A stretch of DNA of 15,026 nucleotides. Source: CAYGBM01 sp964348225. Its GTDB lineage: Bacteria > Patescibacteriota > Minisyncoccia > Minisyncoccales > CG1-02-41-26. Under the pieces are notes generated by a model. It was given only the letters and a program-made list of their open reading frames with translations. It made no database searches and had not been told where the DNA came from. The stretch is from positions 1-15,026 of the forward strand of contig CAYGBM010000030.1 of NCBI GenBank assembly GCA_964348225.1. The letters run 5' to 3'. A program made the translations under genes and the position numbers. This document shows, piece after piece, positions 1 through 5,929 of the stretch. Each line of letters opens with the position of its first letter. Position 1 is the first letter of the stretch.

Positions 1-4
1 CTCT

Positions 5-36
5 CCCTCTAATTTTACTTAAGTAAAATTAGAGGG
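5..36. repeat. 32-bp perfect palindrome upstream of rpoA
   Basis: Two 16-base arms meet without a loop. The left arm (CCCTCTAATTTTACTT) is the exact reverse complement of the right arm. It lies 20 bases upstream of the rpoA ATG. No T-run follows on the + strand, so it is not a classical terminator for + transcripts. It could form a hairpin in the leader RNA, bind a dimeric protein, or be a dispersed palindromic repeat. Between it and the ATG, GTTAA (41-45) and TTAAC (52-56) form a second small inverted repeat touching the start codon. Confidence 0.8.
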
Positions 37-56
37 TCTCGTTAACGGGCTTTAAC

Positions 57-1004
57 ATGATTCCACTTCCATTAAAACCAAAAGTCGTTGAAAAAAAGGG
101 CAACAAAGCTGTATTTGAAATTGAGGGGCTCTACCCCGGTTATGGGGCAACAATCGGCAACAGCTTAAGAAGGGTGTTGCTTTCTTCTCTTGAGGGAGCT
201 GCTATCACCCAGGTTAAAATCAAAGGGGTTGCCCACGAATTTTCAACTATTCCTGGAGTCTTTGAAGACGTGGTGCTGATTCTTCTCAATTTGAAAAAGC
301 TGAGCTTTAAGAGCTTCAGCGACGAGTCCCAAACAGCAACATTAGTAGTAAAGGGCGAAAAAGAGGCTAAGGGAAAGGATTTTAAACTCTCACCCCAATT
401 AGAGCTTAGCAACCCTGAAACCCATATTGCCACTTTAACTAAATCTTCAGCTGAGCTTAATATGGAGGTTCAGGTTGAGAAGGGAATGGGATATGAGCCA
501 GCAGAGAGGCGGGAAGGAGGAAAATCAGAAATAGGGGCAATCCCGGTGGATGCACTTTTCTCGCCAGTAAAAAAAGTGAGCTTTGCAGTGGAGAATATGC
601 GGGTTGGCAAGAGAACGGATTTCGACAGATTAAAAATAGAGATTGAAACCGACGGCACTATTACCCCAGACGAGGCTTTGAAGCAATCCTCAGATATTCT
701 TGTTGAGCAGTTTTCGCTATTCTCTCAAGCCCTTGCTAAAGCTCCTAAAAAAGAAGAAGTAAAGAAGGAGAAAGAAGAATCTGTTGCTGGTGGGAAGAAA
801 GAAGAAGATGTGGGAAAAATAAAAATAGAGGAGTTAAAGATTTCTGAAAGAACCAAGAATGCCTTAATCAACAACGGCATAAAAACACTAGGGGGGCTGT
901 TGAGGAAATCAGAGGAATACATTTCTCAGCTTGAGGGGCTTGGCAAAAAGGGAATGGAAGAATTAAAAAAGGTGCTGAAGAAAATGAAATTAGAGCTGAA
1001 ATAA
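57..1004 (+). CDS. rpoA: DNA-directed RNA polymerase subunit alpha
   Basis: 315 aa, close to the usual bacterial length. Alpha dimerises, nucleates assembly of beta and beta', and contacts upstream DNA and regulators through its C-terminal domain. The N-terminal domain carries the diagnostic block near residues 29-50 (GYGATIGNSLRRVLLSSLEG), followed by HEFSTIPGVFEDV. A Lys/Glu-rich linker covers about residues 228-258. The C-terminal domain has the paired helix-hairpin-helix pattern: SERTKNAL, in which Arg and Asn match the DNA-binding positions equivalent to E. coli R265 and N268, then a GLGKKGMEELKK stretch. The ATG at 57 fits the family N-terminus. There is no Shine-Dalgarno; a small inverted repeat abuts the start. 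rplQ follows after 25 bases, the widespread bacterial order. Confidence 0.97.
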   Translation: MIPLPLKPKVVEKKGNKAVFEIEGLYPGYGATIGNSLRRVLLSSLEGAAITQVKIKGVAHEFSTIPGVFEDVVLILLNLKKLSFKSFSDESQTATLVVKGEKEAKGKDFKLSPQLELSNPETHIATLTKSSAELNMEVQVEKGMGYEPAERREGGKSEIGAIPVDALFSPVKKVSFAVENMRVGKRTDFDRLKIEIETDGTITPDEALKQSSDILVEQFSLFSQALAKAPKKEEVKKEKEESVAGGKKEEDVGKIKIEELKISERTKNALINNGIKTLGGLLRKSEEYISQLEGLGKKGMEELKKVLKKMKLELK

Positions 1005-1029
1005 TTGCTCCTTTTCTATCTTGAAAGCT

Positions 1030-1380
1030 ATGAGAAAGAAAAAACAAGGTAGAAAATTTTCAAGGAAAAGAGACCAAAGGAAGGCATTAATGAAAGGCTT
1101 GGTGGCTGAGCTTTTTTTACATGAAAGAATTAAAACCATTGAGGCGAGAGCAAAAGAAGCTAGAAGATTTGCTGAGAAATTTTTAACAAAGGCTAAAAAA
1201 GGAGATTTGGCTGCCAGAAGATACTTGCTTCGTTTTTTTCCAAACAAAATAGTAAAAAAACTAATTGATGAAATCGCCCCAAGATATAAAACAAGGCAGG
1301 GGGGATATACAAGGATTATAAAACTGGGAATGAGAAAATCAGATGGGGCAAAGATGGTAATTATTGAACTAGTCAAATAG
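1030..1380 (+). CDS. rplQ: 50S ribosomal protein L17
   Basis: 116 aa, the normal length for bacterial L17, a 23S rRNA-binding protein of the large subunit near the peptide exit region. The start MRKKKQGRKFSRKRDQRKAL matches the family N-terminus (MRHRxxGRKLxRxxxHRxAL), followed by LFLHERIKTIEARAKEARRFAEK, the conserved central stretch, and a C-terminal GGYTRIIKLG. I chose the ATG at 1030 over the TTG at 1021, because the TTG would add three residues before the conserved MR. It lies 25 bases after rpoA and 24 bases before the chosen rplM start, so co-transcription is likely. No clear Shine-Dalgarno is present. Confidence 0.96.
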   Translation: MRKKKQGRKFSRKRDQRKALMKGLVAELFLHERIKTIEARAKEARRFAEKFLTKAKKGDLAARRYLLRFFPNKIVKKLIDEIAPRYKTRQGGYTRIIKLGMRKSDGAKMVIIELVK

Positions 1381-1384
1381 AATT

Positions 1385-1396
1385 AGCCTTCGGGCT
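1385..1396 (+). promoter_or_regulatory. C(UUCG)G tetraloop hairpin before rplM
   Basis: AGCC and GGCT pair around TTCG, giving the very stable C(UUCG)G tetraloop. The hairpin fills most of the rplQ-rplM gap and ends 8 bases before the GTG start of rplM. It may protect or define the mRNA junction, or affect initiation. There is no U-tract, so I do not call it a terminator. Confidence 0.5.
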
Positions 1397-1404
1397 TATT
1401 GATT

Positions 1405-1755
1405 GTGAAAAGAAATACTCATACAATTGACGCTGCTAACAAAGTGCTTGGTAGGTTGGCAGTTGAGGTGGCTGGGCTTTTGCGGGGTAAGCATAAGCCT
1501 GATTTTGTTCCCTATAAAGATATGGGTGATTTTGTTGTTGTTGAAAATGTAAATAAAGTAAAGGTAACTGGCAAAAAATTAAAGCAGAAGATATACTACC
1601 GCCATTCAGGCTATCCCGGAGGTTTTAAGCAAGCTTCCATGGAAGAGATTGTCAAAAAGAAAGGATTTGACGAGGTTTTAAAAAAGGCTGTCTGGGGTAT
1701 GTTGCCAAAGAACAAATTAAGGGATAAGATGATAAAGCGCTTGCGTTTTAAATAA
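1405..1755 (+). CDS. rplM: 50S ribosomal protein L13
   Basis: 116 aa from GTG at 1405, slightly shorter than E. coli L13 (142 aa), mainly at the N-terminus. L13 is an early-assembling 23S rRNA-binding protein of the large subunit. The core is clear: HTIDAANKVLGRLAVEVAGLL, RGKHKPDFVPYKDMGDFVVV, then YYRHSGYPGG, and the C-terminal AVWGMLPKNKLRDKMIKRL. TTG at 1399 is an alternative start two codons upstream; GTG is preferred because KRNTHTIDA then aligns with a typical start. The next gene is rpsI, as in most bacteria, but here the pair is split by a 381-bp non-coding region. Confidence 0.95.
   Translation: MKRNTHTIDAANKVLGRLAVEVAGLLRGKHKPDFVPYKDMGDFVVVENVNKVKVTGKKLKQKIYYRHSGYPGGFKQASMEEIVKKKGFDEVLKKAVWGMLPKNKLRDKMIKRLRFK
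1702..1730 (+). promoter_or_regulatory. Possible promoter inside the 3' end of rplM
   Basis: TTGCCA (1702-1707, five of six to the -35 consensus) is followed by a 17-base spacer and TAAGAT (1725-1730, four of six to the -10). Transcription would begin near 1737, just before the candidate structured RNA and rpsI. TAAGAT is also the -10 proposed for murA. Promoter-like matches inside AT-rich coding sequence are often fortuitous, so confidence is low. Confidence 0.3.
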
Positions 1756-1763
1756 TAAAGAAG

Positions 1764-1928
1764 GTCCTCGGGCAAATTGCCTCAAGGAGCACGGCGTCGG
1801 TCCATGTGGTGATAAAAAGTTATTTTCCGATCGCGCCTGTCCCCTGTCAAGCCTTCCAAGCTCCGATTTAGCATAATGTGCGTGGTGGGCTTGGCTGCGG
1901 ACGCTCCTTTCAGCAATTGCCCTCGGAC
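1764..1928 (+). ncRNA. Candidate structured RNA between rplM and rpsI
   Basis: This stretch has no ORF, is about 55% GC by hand count against AT-richer genes, and its ends pair over 21 base pairs: 1764-1767 with 1925-1928, 1770-1775 with 1917-1922, 1777-1780 with 1913-1916, and 1784-1790 with 1903-1909. They are separated by 2x2 and 3x3 internal loops and one bulged A. Inside the closing stem, 1793-1800 pairs with 1827-1837 (GGCG/CGCC and TCGG/CCGA) and 1856-1861 with 1889-1894 (CCAAGC/GCTTGG), giving a three-way junction. The strand is inferred from neighbouring genes. I looked for SRP RNA, tmRNA, RNase P and 6S landmarks and found none convincing. It could be a free-standing small RNA or a long rpsI leader. 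Confidence 0.55.
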
Positions 1929-1961
1929 ACTTATTAGTGATTAGAGACTTAGATTATTTTA

Positions 1962-2001
1962 TTGTATCGGAATTTCAATAACAATTGAAATTCTGATACA
2001 A
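1962..2001 (+). repeat. Long hairpin, 18-bp stem
   Basis: 1962-1979 pairs with 1984-2001 around a four-base loop. The only departure from perfect complementarity is G1969 with T1994, a G-U wobble in RNA. That suggests the stem is functional as RNA, or is a decayed palindromic repeat. No T-run follows on either strand, so it is not an obvious terminator. Confidence 0.7.
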
Positions 2002-2014
2002 AAGGAAAGGGGGT

Positions 2015-2132
2015 CGGGGAAAACGTAGTTTTGCCCGTATAGGAAAGCAGTGAGCAAGCGAAGCTTGCGAGCGCCGGAAACCGTGGGTTTCTGGAGAACA
2101 TAGCTTGCGAGCGAAGCGAGCGACTATGTTCT
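2015..2132 (+). repeat. Chain of four hairpins leading into rpsI
   Basis: Four consecutive inverted repeats: 2015-2024 with 2028-2037 (one G-G mismatch, loop GTA); 2054-2059 with 2063-2068 (GCAAGC/GCTTGC, loop GAA); 2074-2082 with 2086-2094 (one G-U, loop GTG); and 2095-2103 with 2124-2132 (AGAACATAG/CTATGTTCT). The last encloses a GCGAGCGAAGCGAGCG stretch and ends four bases before the rpsI ATG. GCTTGCGAGCG occurs twice (2063-2073, 2103-2113). The arrangement resembles stacked repeat elements in a leader. No ORF is supported here. Confidence 0.65.
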
Positions 2133-2136
2133 AGGT

Positions 2137-2709
2137 ATGCCAAAAGCTAAAAAAACAACTGGAAAAAAGCCAAAGCCTAAGGCAAAGAAAGAAGTAAAGA
2201 AAAAGGTTGCAAAGAAGGGCAGGGTGGTAAAAAAAGACAAGGAGGTTAAGAAGCCAAAGTCGGTGAAGAAAAAAGAAGAGCCGAAAAAGAAAAAAACCGA
2301 AGAATTAGAAGAGAAAAAACCAAAGTACTTTGAGGCGGTGGGGAGAAGAAAAACATCCACTGCCAGGGTTCGTCTTTTCACCCAGGGTGGAAAAGATATT
2401 TTGGTTAACAATAAATCTCATAAAGATTATTTTGCTATGCCTTCTTTACAAAAAGTCCTTGAAGCACCCCTGGAAAAACTGAATTGTTTGGACAAGTTCA
2501 AAATTTCAGTTAAGGTAAGGGGTGGTGGGTTGCATGGTCAAGCAGAGGCTTGCCGCCACGGCATATCAAGGGCTTTGGTTTTGCTTAACCCCTATTTTAA
2601 AAAGCGCTTGAAAAAAGCTGGTTTTTTAACCAGAGATCCCAGAATGCGGGAGCGAAAAAAGCCCGGCTTGAAAAGAGCAAGGAGAGCTCCGCAATGGTCT
2701 AAAAGATAA
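2137..2709 (+). CDS. rpsI: 30S ribosomal protein S9 with lysine-rich N-terminal extension
   Basis: 190 aa, against about 130 for typical S9, a small-subunit protein whose C-terminal tail reaches the P-site tRNA. The S9 core begins near residue 63: YFEAVGRRKTSTARVRL, then VRGGGLHGQAEACRHGISRAL, RDPRMRERKKPGLKRARR and the invariant tail PQWSKR, which matches the usual QFSKR end. Residues 1-62 are almost entirely Lys with Pro, Glu and Val and look disordered. The only later start that keeps part of the core is GTG at 2338, which would cut into it, so ATG 2137 is preferred. The last upstream hairpin ends four bases before the start, so initiation may be structure-controlled. The nuclease gene follows after one base. 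Confidence 0.95.
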   Translation: MPKAKKTTGKKPKPKAKKEVKKKVAKKGRVVKKDKEVKKPKSVKKKEEPKKKKTEELEEKKPKYFEAVGRRKTSTARVRLFTQGGKDILVNNKSHKDYFAMPSLQKVLEAPLEKLNCLDKFKISVKVRGGGLHGQAEACRHGISRALVLLNPYFKKRLKKAGFLTRDPRMRERKKPGLKRARRAPQWSKR

Positions 2710-2710
2710 T

Positions 2711-3424
2711 ATGTTAAAAGAACTAATTGATAAATTTTATTTAGACCAACAGCGGGATAGACAGCAGACCCGTTTTTATATCAGTGATGCTGGCAAATGC
2801 TCCAGGAATGTTTTTTTTAAATTCAAAAACGCCCCTCGCGAAAAAATGGACGCTCGGATTTTAAGAATATATGAGCGTGGAGAATATCTTCACCGGAATA
2901 TTTTTAATATTCTCTATAGGTTGAAGATTGGCGTTACAACAGAGATTCCTATTCCAGCTCAAGAAATGGTTTCAGGAAGAGCTGATGCTATCCTTTGCAT
3001 CAACAACGAAAACTATGTTTTGGATATCAAAAGTATGAACAGCATGGTTTTTAACAGAATGACTGCCCCTAAAGAAGAAAATGTCTACCAGCTCCAGCTC
3101 TATATGCACTTTTTTAAAATTGACAAAGGCATTCTCCTTTATATAGACAAAGATAAGCAAGAGCTTAAGGAATTTATTGTTCATTACGACCCCCAGCTTG
3201 TGGAGAATCTTTTGGCTAAACTTGAAGATTTAAGAAAAAAGATTGAGTCTGAAACCGTTCCTCCGGTCCTTCCTGACTATCCAGATAATTGGCAATGTAA
3301 TTATTGTCAGTTTCGGGCAATCTGTGATATAGCGGGGAGAGAAGAACTTAGCTGGCTGAAATTCAAAAAGAAAATTGAAGACGAATCCCAAAACCAACCT
3401 ACCCAACAAGAGATTCAGATCTGA
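2711..3424 (+). CDS. PD-(D/E)XK nuclease, Cas4/RecB-like, with Fe-S cysteines
   Basis: 237 aa. The RecB/Cas4-type nuclease motifs appear in order: Cys30 near the N-terminus (AGKCSR), His61 in a YERGEYLHR helix, Asp92 in GRADAIL, Asp105 and Lys107 in VLDIKS (the D-x-K active site), Gln127 in YQLQLYMHF, and the C-terminal cysteines 196, 199 and 205 (CNYCQFRAIC). Together with Cys30 these form the four-cysteine 4Fe-4S pattern known from Cas4, AddB and Dna2. Such enzymes are DNA exonucleases or endonucleases. There is no CRISPR array or other cas gene in the window, so a Cas role is not supported; repair or DNA processing is more likely. The ATG lies one base after the rpsI stop, implying translational coupling. 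A terminator follows. Confidence 0.88.
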   Translation: MLKELIDKFYLDQQRDRQQTRFYISDAGKCSRNVFFKFKNAPREKMDARILRIYERGEYLHRNIFNILYRLKIGVTTEIPIPAQEMVSGRADAILCINNENYVLDIKSMNSMVFNRMTAPKEENVYQLQLYMHFFKIDKGILLYIDKDKQELKEFIVHYDPQLVENLLAKLEDLRKKIESETVPPVLPDYPDNWQCNYCQFRAICDIAGREELSWLKFKKKIEDESQNQPTQQEIQI

Positions 3425-3465
3425 CAGCAAAAATATTTTAAGGTTTTTTACCTAACATCTTGCTG

Positions 3466-3488
3466 GCATCAACCCTTGGTGCTTTTTT
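3466..3488 (+). terminator. Rho-independent terminator after the nuclease gene
   Basis: GCATCAA (3466-3472) pairs with TTGGTGC (3476-3482) over seven pairs including one G-U, around a CCC loop, followed directly by six Ts. It lies 42 bases after the nuclease stop and ahead of a separate murA promoter, so it probably closes the rpoA-rpsI block. Confidence 0.7.
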
Positions 3489-3522
3489 GATTAAAATCTC
3501 CTTTATCTACTATAAACATATC

Positions 3523-3551
3523 TTGATAAATTTATTTTTTTAAGATAAGAT
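3523..3551 (+). promoter_or_regulatory. Predicted promoter of murA, near-leaderless
   Basis: TTGATA (five of six to -35), a spacer of exactly 17, and TAAGAT (four of six to -10). The predicted start of transcription, about seven bases beyond the -10, is 3558-3559, while the murA ATG begins at 3560. The transcript would have almost no leader. An overlapping GATAAT at 3549-3554 is an alternative -10 with a longer spacer. Confidence 0.5.
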
Positions 3552-3559
3552 AATATATC

Positions 3560-4825
3560 ATGTCAGACAAGTTTGTTATTGAGGGTGGTAAAAAATTAGA
3601 GGGTGAGGTTGAAGTTAAGGGGTCAAAGAATGCTGCTGGCGCCATTATAGCTGCCACCCTTCTCTCTAATGAAGAGTGTGTTATTGATAATCTTCCTTTG
3701 GTGCGTGATATTTTAAACTTGCTTGAGATTTTAAAGGAAATGGGAGCAGAGGTTGAATGGCTCTCAGAAAGAAAGGTTAAGATAAGGGCAGGTGAGAGGA
3801 TTTCGCCAGAAAAAATTGACTTTGATAAATTCTCAAAAGCAAGAACATCTGTTCTTTTAATTGGAGGGTTGCTCGGTCATTTCAAGGAATTTAAGATTTC
3901 AAGACCTGGTGGCGACAGGATAGGTTTGAGGCCTATTACCACTCATTTGCAGGCTCTCCGAGAATTGGGAGTAGAGGTTGAGGAGAAGGGTGATTTTTAT
4001 TTTTTCAAAAGAGAAAACCTGGTTGGCAAAGAAATTGTTTTGCCTGAGTTCAGTGTTACAGCCACTGAAAACTTATTGCTGGCGTCGGTGCTGGCTGATG
4101 GAGAAACCATAATAAAGATTGCGGCTGCTGAACCACATGTTCAAGACCTTGGTGATATGTTAAAAAAGATGGGGGCTCAAATTGAGGGCTTGGGCAGCCA
4201 TACTTTGCGAATTAAAGGAGTTAAAGAGTTGAAAGGCTGTGAGCATCAGGTTATACCTGACCCTATTGAGGCTGGCACATTCTTGGTAATCGGGGCAACA
4301 AACAAGGGTAATGTTAGAATAAAAAATATAGAAACAGAGCATTTAGACCTTTTTTTGGAAAAACTTAGGGAAATCGGGGTGCGATTTAAAAAGACAAACC
4401 ATTCAATTGAGGTTAAAGGAGAAAATAGTTTAACACCCACCCGCATTCAAGCTCTGCCTCATCCTGGCTTTCCAACTGACTTGTTGCCATTGGTTGTGCC
4501 TCTTTTAACCCAGGCTCAAGGCAAGAGCTTAATTCACGACCCATTGTATGAAAACAGGTTGAATTACACCCAAGAGTTGAGAAAAATGGGGGCTGATATT
4601 GAGATTGTTGATCCTCATCGGGCTTTTGTTTTCGGAAAAACCAGTTTGCAGGGCGTTACAATAGAATCATGGGATATAAGGGCAGGGGCGAGCCTGGTGG
4701 TAGCTGGACTTATGGCTGAAGGAAGAACTATAATAAAAAATATCGGGCAGATTGACAGGGGATACGAAAAGATAGAAGAACGTCTTCAGGGTATTGGAGC
4801 AGATATAAGGCGGGTGAAAAATTGA
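3560..4825 (+). CDS. murA: UDP-N-acetylglucosamine 1-carboxyvinyltransferase (MurA), Asp variant
   Basis: 421 aa, full family length. MurA transfers enolpyruvate from PEP to UDP-GlcNAc, the first committed cytoplasmic step of peptidoglycan synthesis. The signature GSKNAAGAIIAATLL at residues 21-35 carries the catalytic Lys23 of the KN pair. The PGG-x-RIGLRP loop is at 117-125; later come GFPTDLLPL with the catalytic Asp, and DRGYEKIEERL near the C-terminus. The loop residue normally Cys (E. coli C115) is Asp119 here, codon GAC at 3914-3916. In mycobacterial and chlamydial MurA the same change makes the enzyme insensitive to fosfomycin. The gene follows its own promoter with almost no leader and precedes an mreB paralogue, fitting a cell-wall pairing. 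Confidence 0.96.
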   Translation: MSDKFVIEGGKKLEGEVEVKGSKNAAGAIIAATLLSNEECVIDNLPLVRDILNLLEILKEMGAEVEWLSERKVKIRAGERISPEKIDFDKFSKARTSVLLIGGLLGHFKEFKISRPGGDRIGLRPITTHLQALRELGVEVEEKGDFYFFKRENLVGKEIVLPEFSVTATENLLLASVLADGETIIKIAAAEPHVQDLGDMLKKMGAQIEGLGSHTLRIKGVKELKGCEHQVIPDPIEAGTFLVIGATNKGNVRIKNIETEHLDLFLEKLREIGVRFKKTNHSIEVKGENSLTPTRIQALPHPGFPTDLLPLVVPLLTQAQGKSLIHDPLYENRLNYTQELRKMGADIEIVDPHRAFVFGKTSLQGVTIESWDIRAGASLVVAGLMAEGRTIIKNIGQIDRGYEKIEERLQGIGADIRRVKN

Positions 4826-4849
4826 AACAAAGTTTTTAGTTTTTAGATT
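4822..4849 (+). promoter_or_regulatory. Weak possible promoter before the first mreB
   Basis: TTGAAA (4822-4827, overlapping the murA stop), 16 bases, then TAGATT (4844-4849). Transcription would start near 4856, 13 bases before the ATG. The gap is T-rich and repeats TTTTTAG three times, so a chance match is quite possible. Confidence 0.25.
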
Positions 4850-4868
4850 TTAATTTTTAGCTTTCATT

Positions 4869-5876
4869 ATGTTTGTAACCAAAATAGCAATAGATTTAGG
4901 CACTTGTAATTGTTTGGTTTTTGTCCCAAAAAAGGGCATAGTTTTAGAAGAGCCCTCAGTGGTTGCCATTTCAAAGCCTGAAAATAGGATTCTGGCAGTG
5001 GGGACAGAAGCTAAATTAATGATTGGACGCACCCCTGACTCTATTAGGGTTTATCGTCCCATGAAAGATGGAGTGATTGCTGACTATAAGGTTACCCAGG
5101 CAATGTTGAGGCATTTTATTCAAAAGGCGCAGGGCAAACTGGGTTTTTTCAAGCCAGAATTAGTGATTTCAGTGCCAGTGGGTATTACATCAACCGAAAG
5201 AAGGGCAGTAATTGAAGCAGCAAAAACTGCTGGAGCAAGGGCAGCTTGGGTGGCAAAAGAACCAATTTTGGCGGCAATCGGAGCTGGAATTCCTATTAAT
5301 TCTTGCGAGGGCAATATGATAATTAATATTGGGGGTGGCACTTCAGAGATTGCTGTGGTTTCACTAGGTGGAATTGTTACTGCTCATTCGATAAGGGTGG
5401 CAGGTGATAAAATGGACGAAAAAATTACTGATTTTATAAAAAAGGAATACAACCTGGCAATTGGCACTCAATCGGCTGAGGAAATAAAAATAAGGATTGG
5501 CCGGGCGTTTCCCCAGAAAAAAGACGGAAATTTTGAAATAAGGGGAAGAGATTTGGTTTCCGGGCTTCCAAAAAATATTAAGGTTTCTTCAAATCAAATA
5601 GCAAGAGCCATTGAAGAGGTTTTAGAAGAAATTATAGGAGCGGTAAAAAGGGTTCTTAAAGAAACTCCTCCTGAGCTTTCAGCTGACATTATGAACAAGG
5701 GTATGATTGTTTCTGGGGGAGGGGCTTTGTTGAGAAACCTTGACCATCTCATTGCTAAAAAAACAGGCGTACCTTGTTTTGTGGCTGAAGAACCTTTATA
5801 TTGCGTGGTTAAGGGAACAGGAGTTGTGCTTGAGAACTTGGCTTTGTACAAAAGAAGTCTGATGACAAAGAAGTAA
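4869..5876 (+). CDS. MreB-like actin homologue, paralogue 1
   Basis: 335 aa, MreB length. MreB proteins polymerise with ATP under the membrane and guide the cell-wall elongation machinery. Seen: the phosphate-1 loop IAIDLGTCNCLV (residues 6-17), KEPILAAIGAG (130-140), the phosphate-2 loop INIGGGTSEIAV (152-163), SAEEIKIRIG, and the C-terminal IVSGGGALLRNLD. It differs from the second MreB here in two ways. It lacks the N-terminal basic, amphipathic extension that often binds membrane, and the phosphate-2 Asp is Asn153 (NIGGGT in place of DIGGGT), which may weaken Mg-ATP handling. It follows murA by 43 bases. The symbol is left empty because the other copy looks like the canonical mreB. A divergent MreB or Mbl-like role is equally possible. 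Confidence 0.88.
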   Translation: MFVTKIAIDLGTCNCLVFVPKKGIVLEEPSVVAISKPENRILAVGTEAKLMIGRTPDSIRVYRPMKDGVIADYKVTQAMLRHFIQKAQGKLGFFKPELVISVPVGITSTERRAVIEAAKTAGARAAWVAKEPILAAIGAGIPINSCEGNMIINIGGGTSEIAVVSLGGIVTAHSIRVAGDKMDEKITDFIKKEYNLAIGTQSAEEIKIRIGRAFPQKKDGNFEIRGRDLVSGLPKNIKVSSNQIARAIEEVLEEIIGAVKRVLKETPPELSADIMNKGMIVSGGGALLRNLDHLIAKKTGVPCFVAEEPLYCVVKGTGVVLENLALYKRSLMTKK

Positions 5877-5888
5877 GAAGGAACTAGA

Positions 5889-5905
5889 AAGGAACTCGGT
5901 TCCTT
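5889..5905 (+). promoter_or_regulatory. Short hairpin between mreB1 and holB
   Basis: AAGGAAC and GTTCCTT pair perfectly around a TCG loop, 12 bases after the mreB stop. No T-run follows, so termination is doubtful; it may be an RNA stability or processing element. Confidence 0.4.
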
Positions 5906-5929
5906 CAACTTTGTTTGTGGGTATGCTTT

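Noticed and set aside
140..433. Reverse-strand frames opposite rpoA, and similar ones opposite the other genes
   Set aside because: They mirror strongly conserved + strand proteins, have no start signals or recognisable motifs, and are typical antisense shadows.
1764..1928. SRP RNA, 6S RNA, tmRNA or RNase P RNA
   Set aside because: The landmarks are missing: no GGAAG/AGCAG SRP loop, no tRNA-like ends of tmRNA, no RNase P core. A GTCCCCTG string recalls 6S RNA, but the three-way junction does not fit its rod shape.
1962..2001. Intrinsic terminator after rplM
   Set aside because: The stem is long but AT-rich and is followed by AAGG on + and by no T-run on the reverse strand.
2338..2709. Shorter rpsI starting at GTG 2338
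   Set aside because: It would remove the YFEA residues that precede GRRKTS in the conserved core, and there is no ribosome-binding site in front of it.
2711..3424. CRISPR-Cas locus suggested by the Cas4-like protein
   Set aside because: No direct-repeat array with regular spacers and no other cas gene is present in the window; solitary Cas4/RecB-like nucleases are common.
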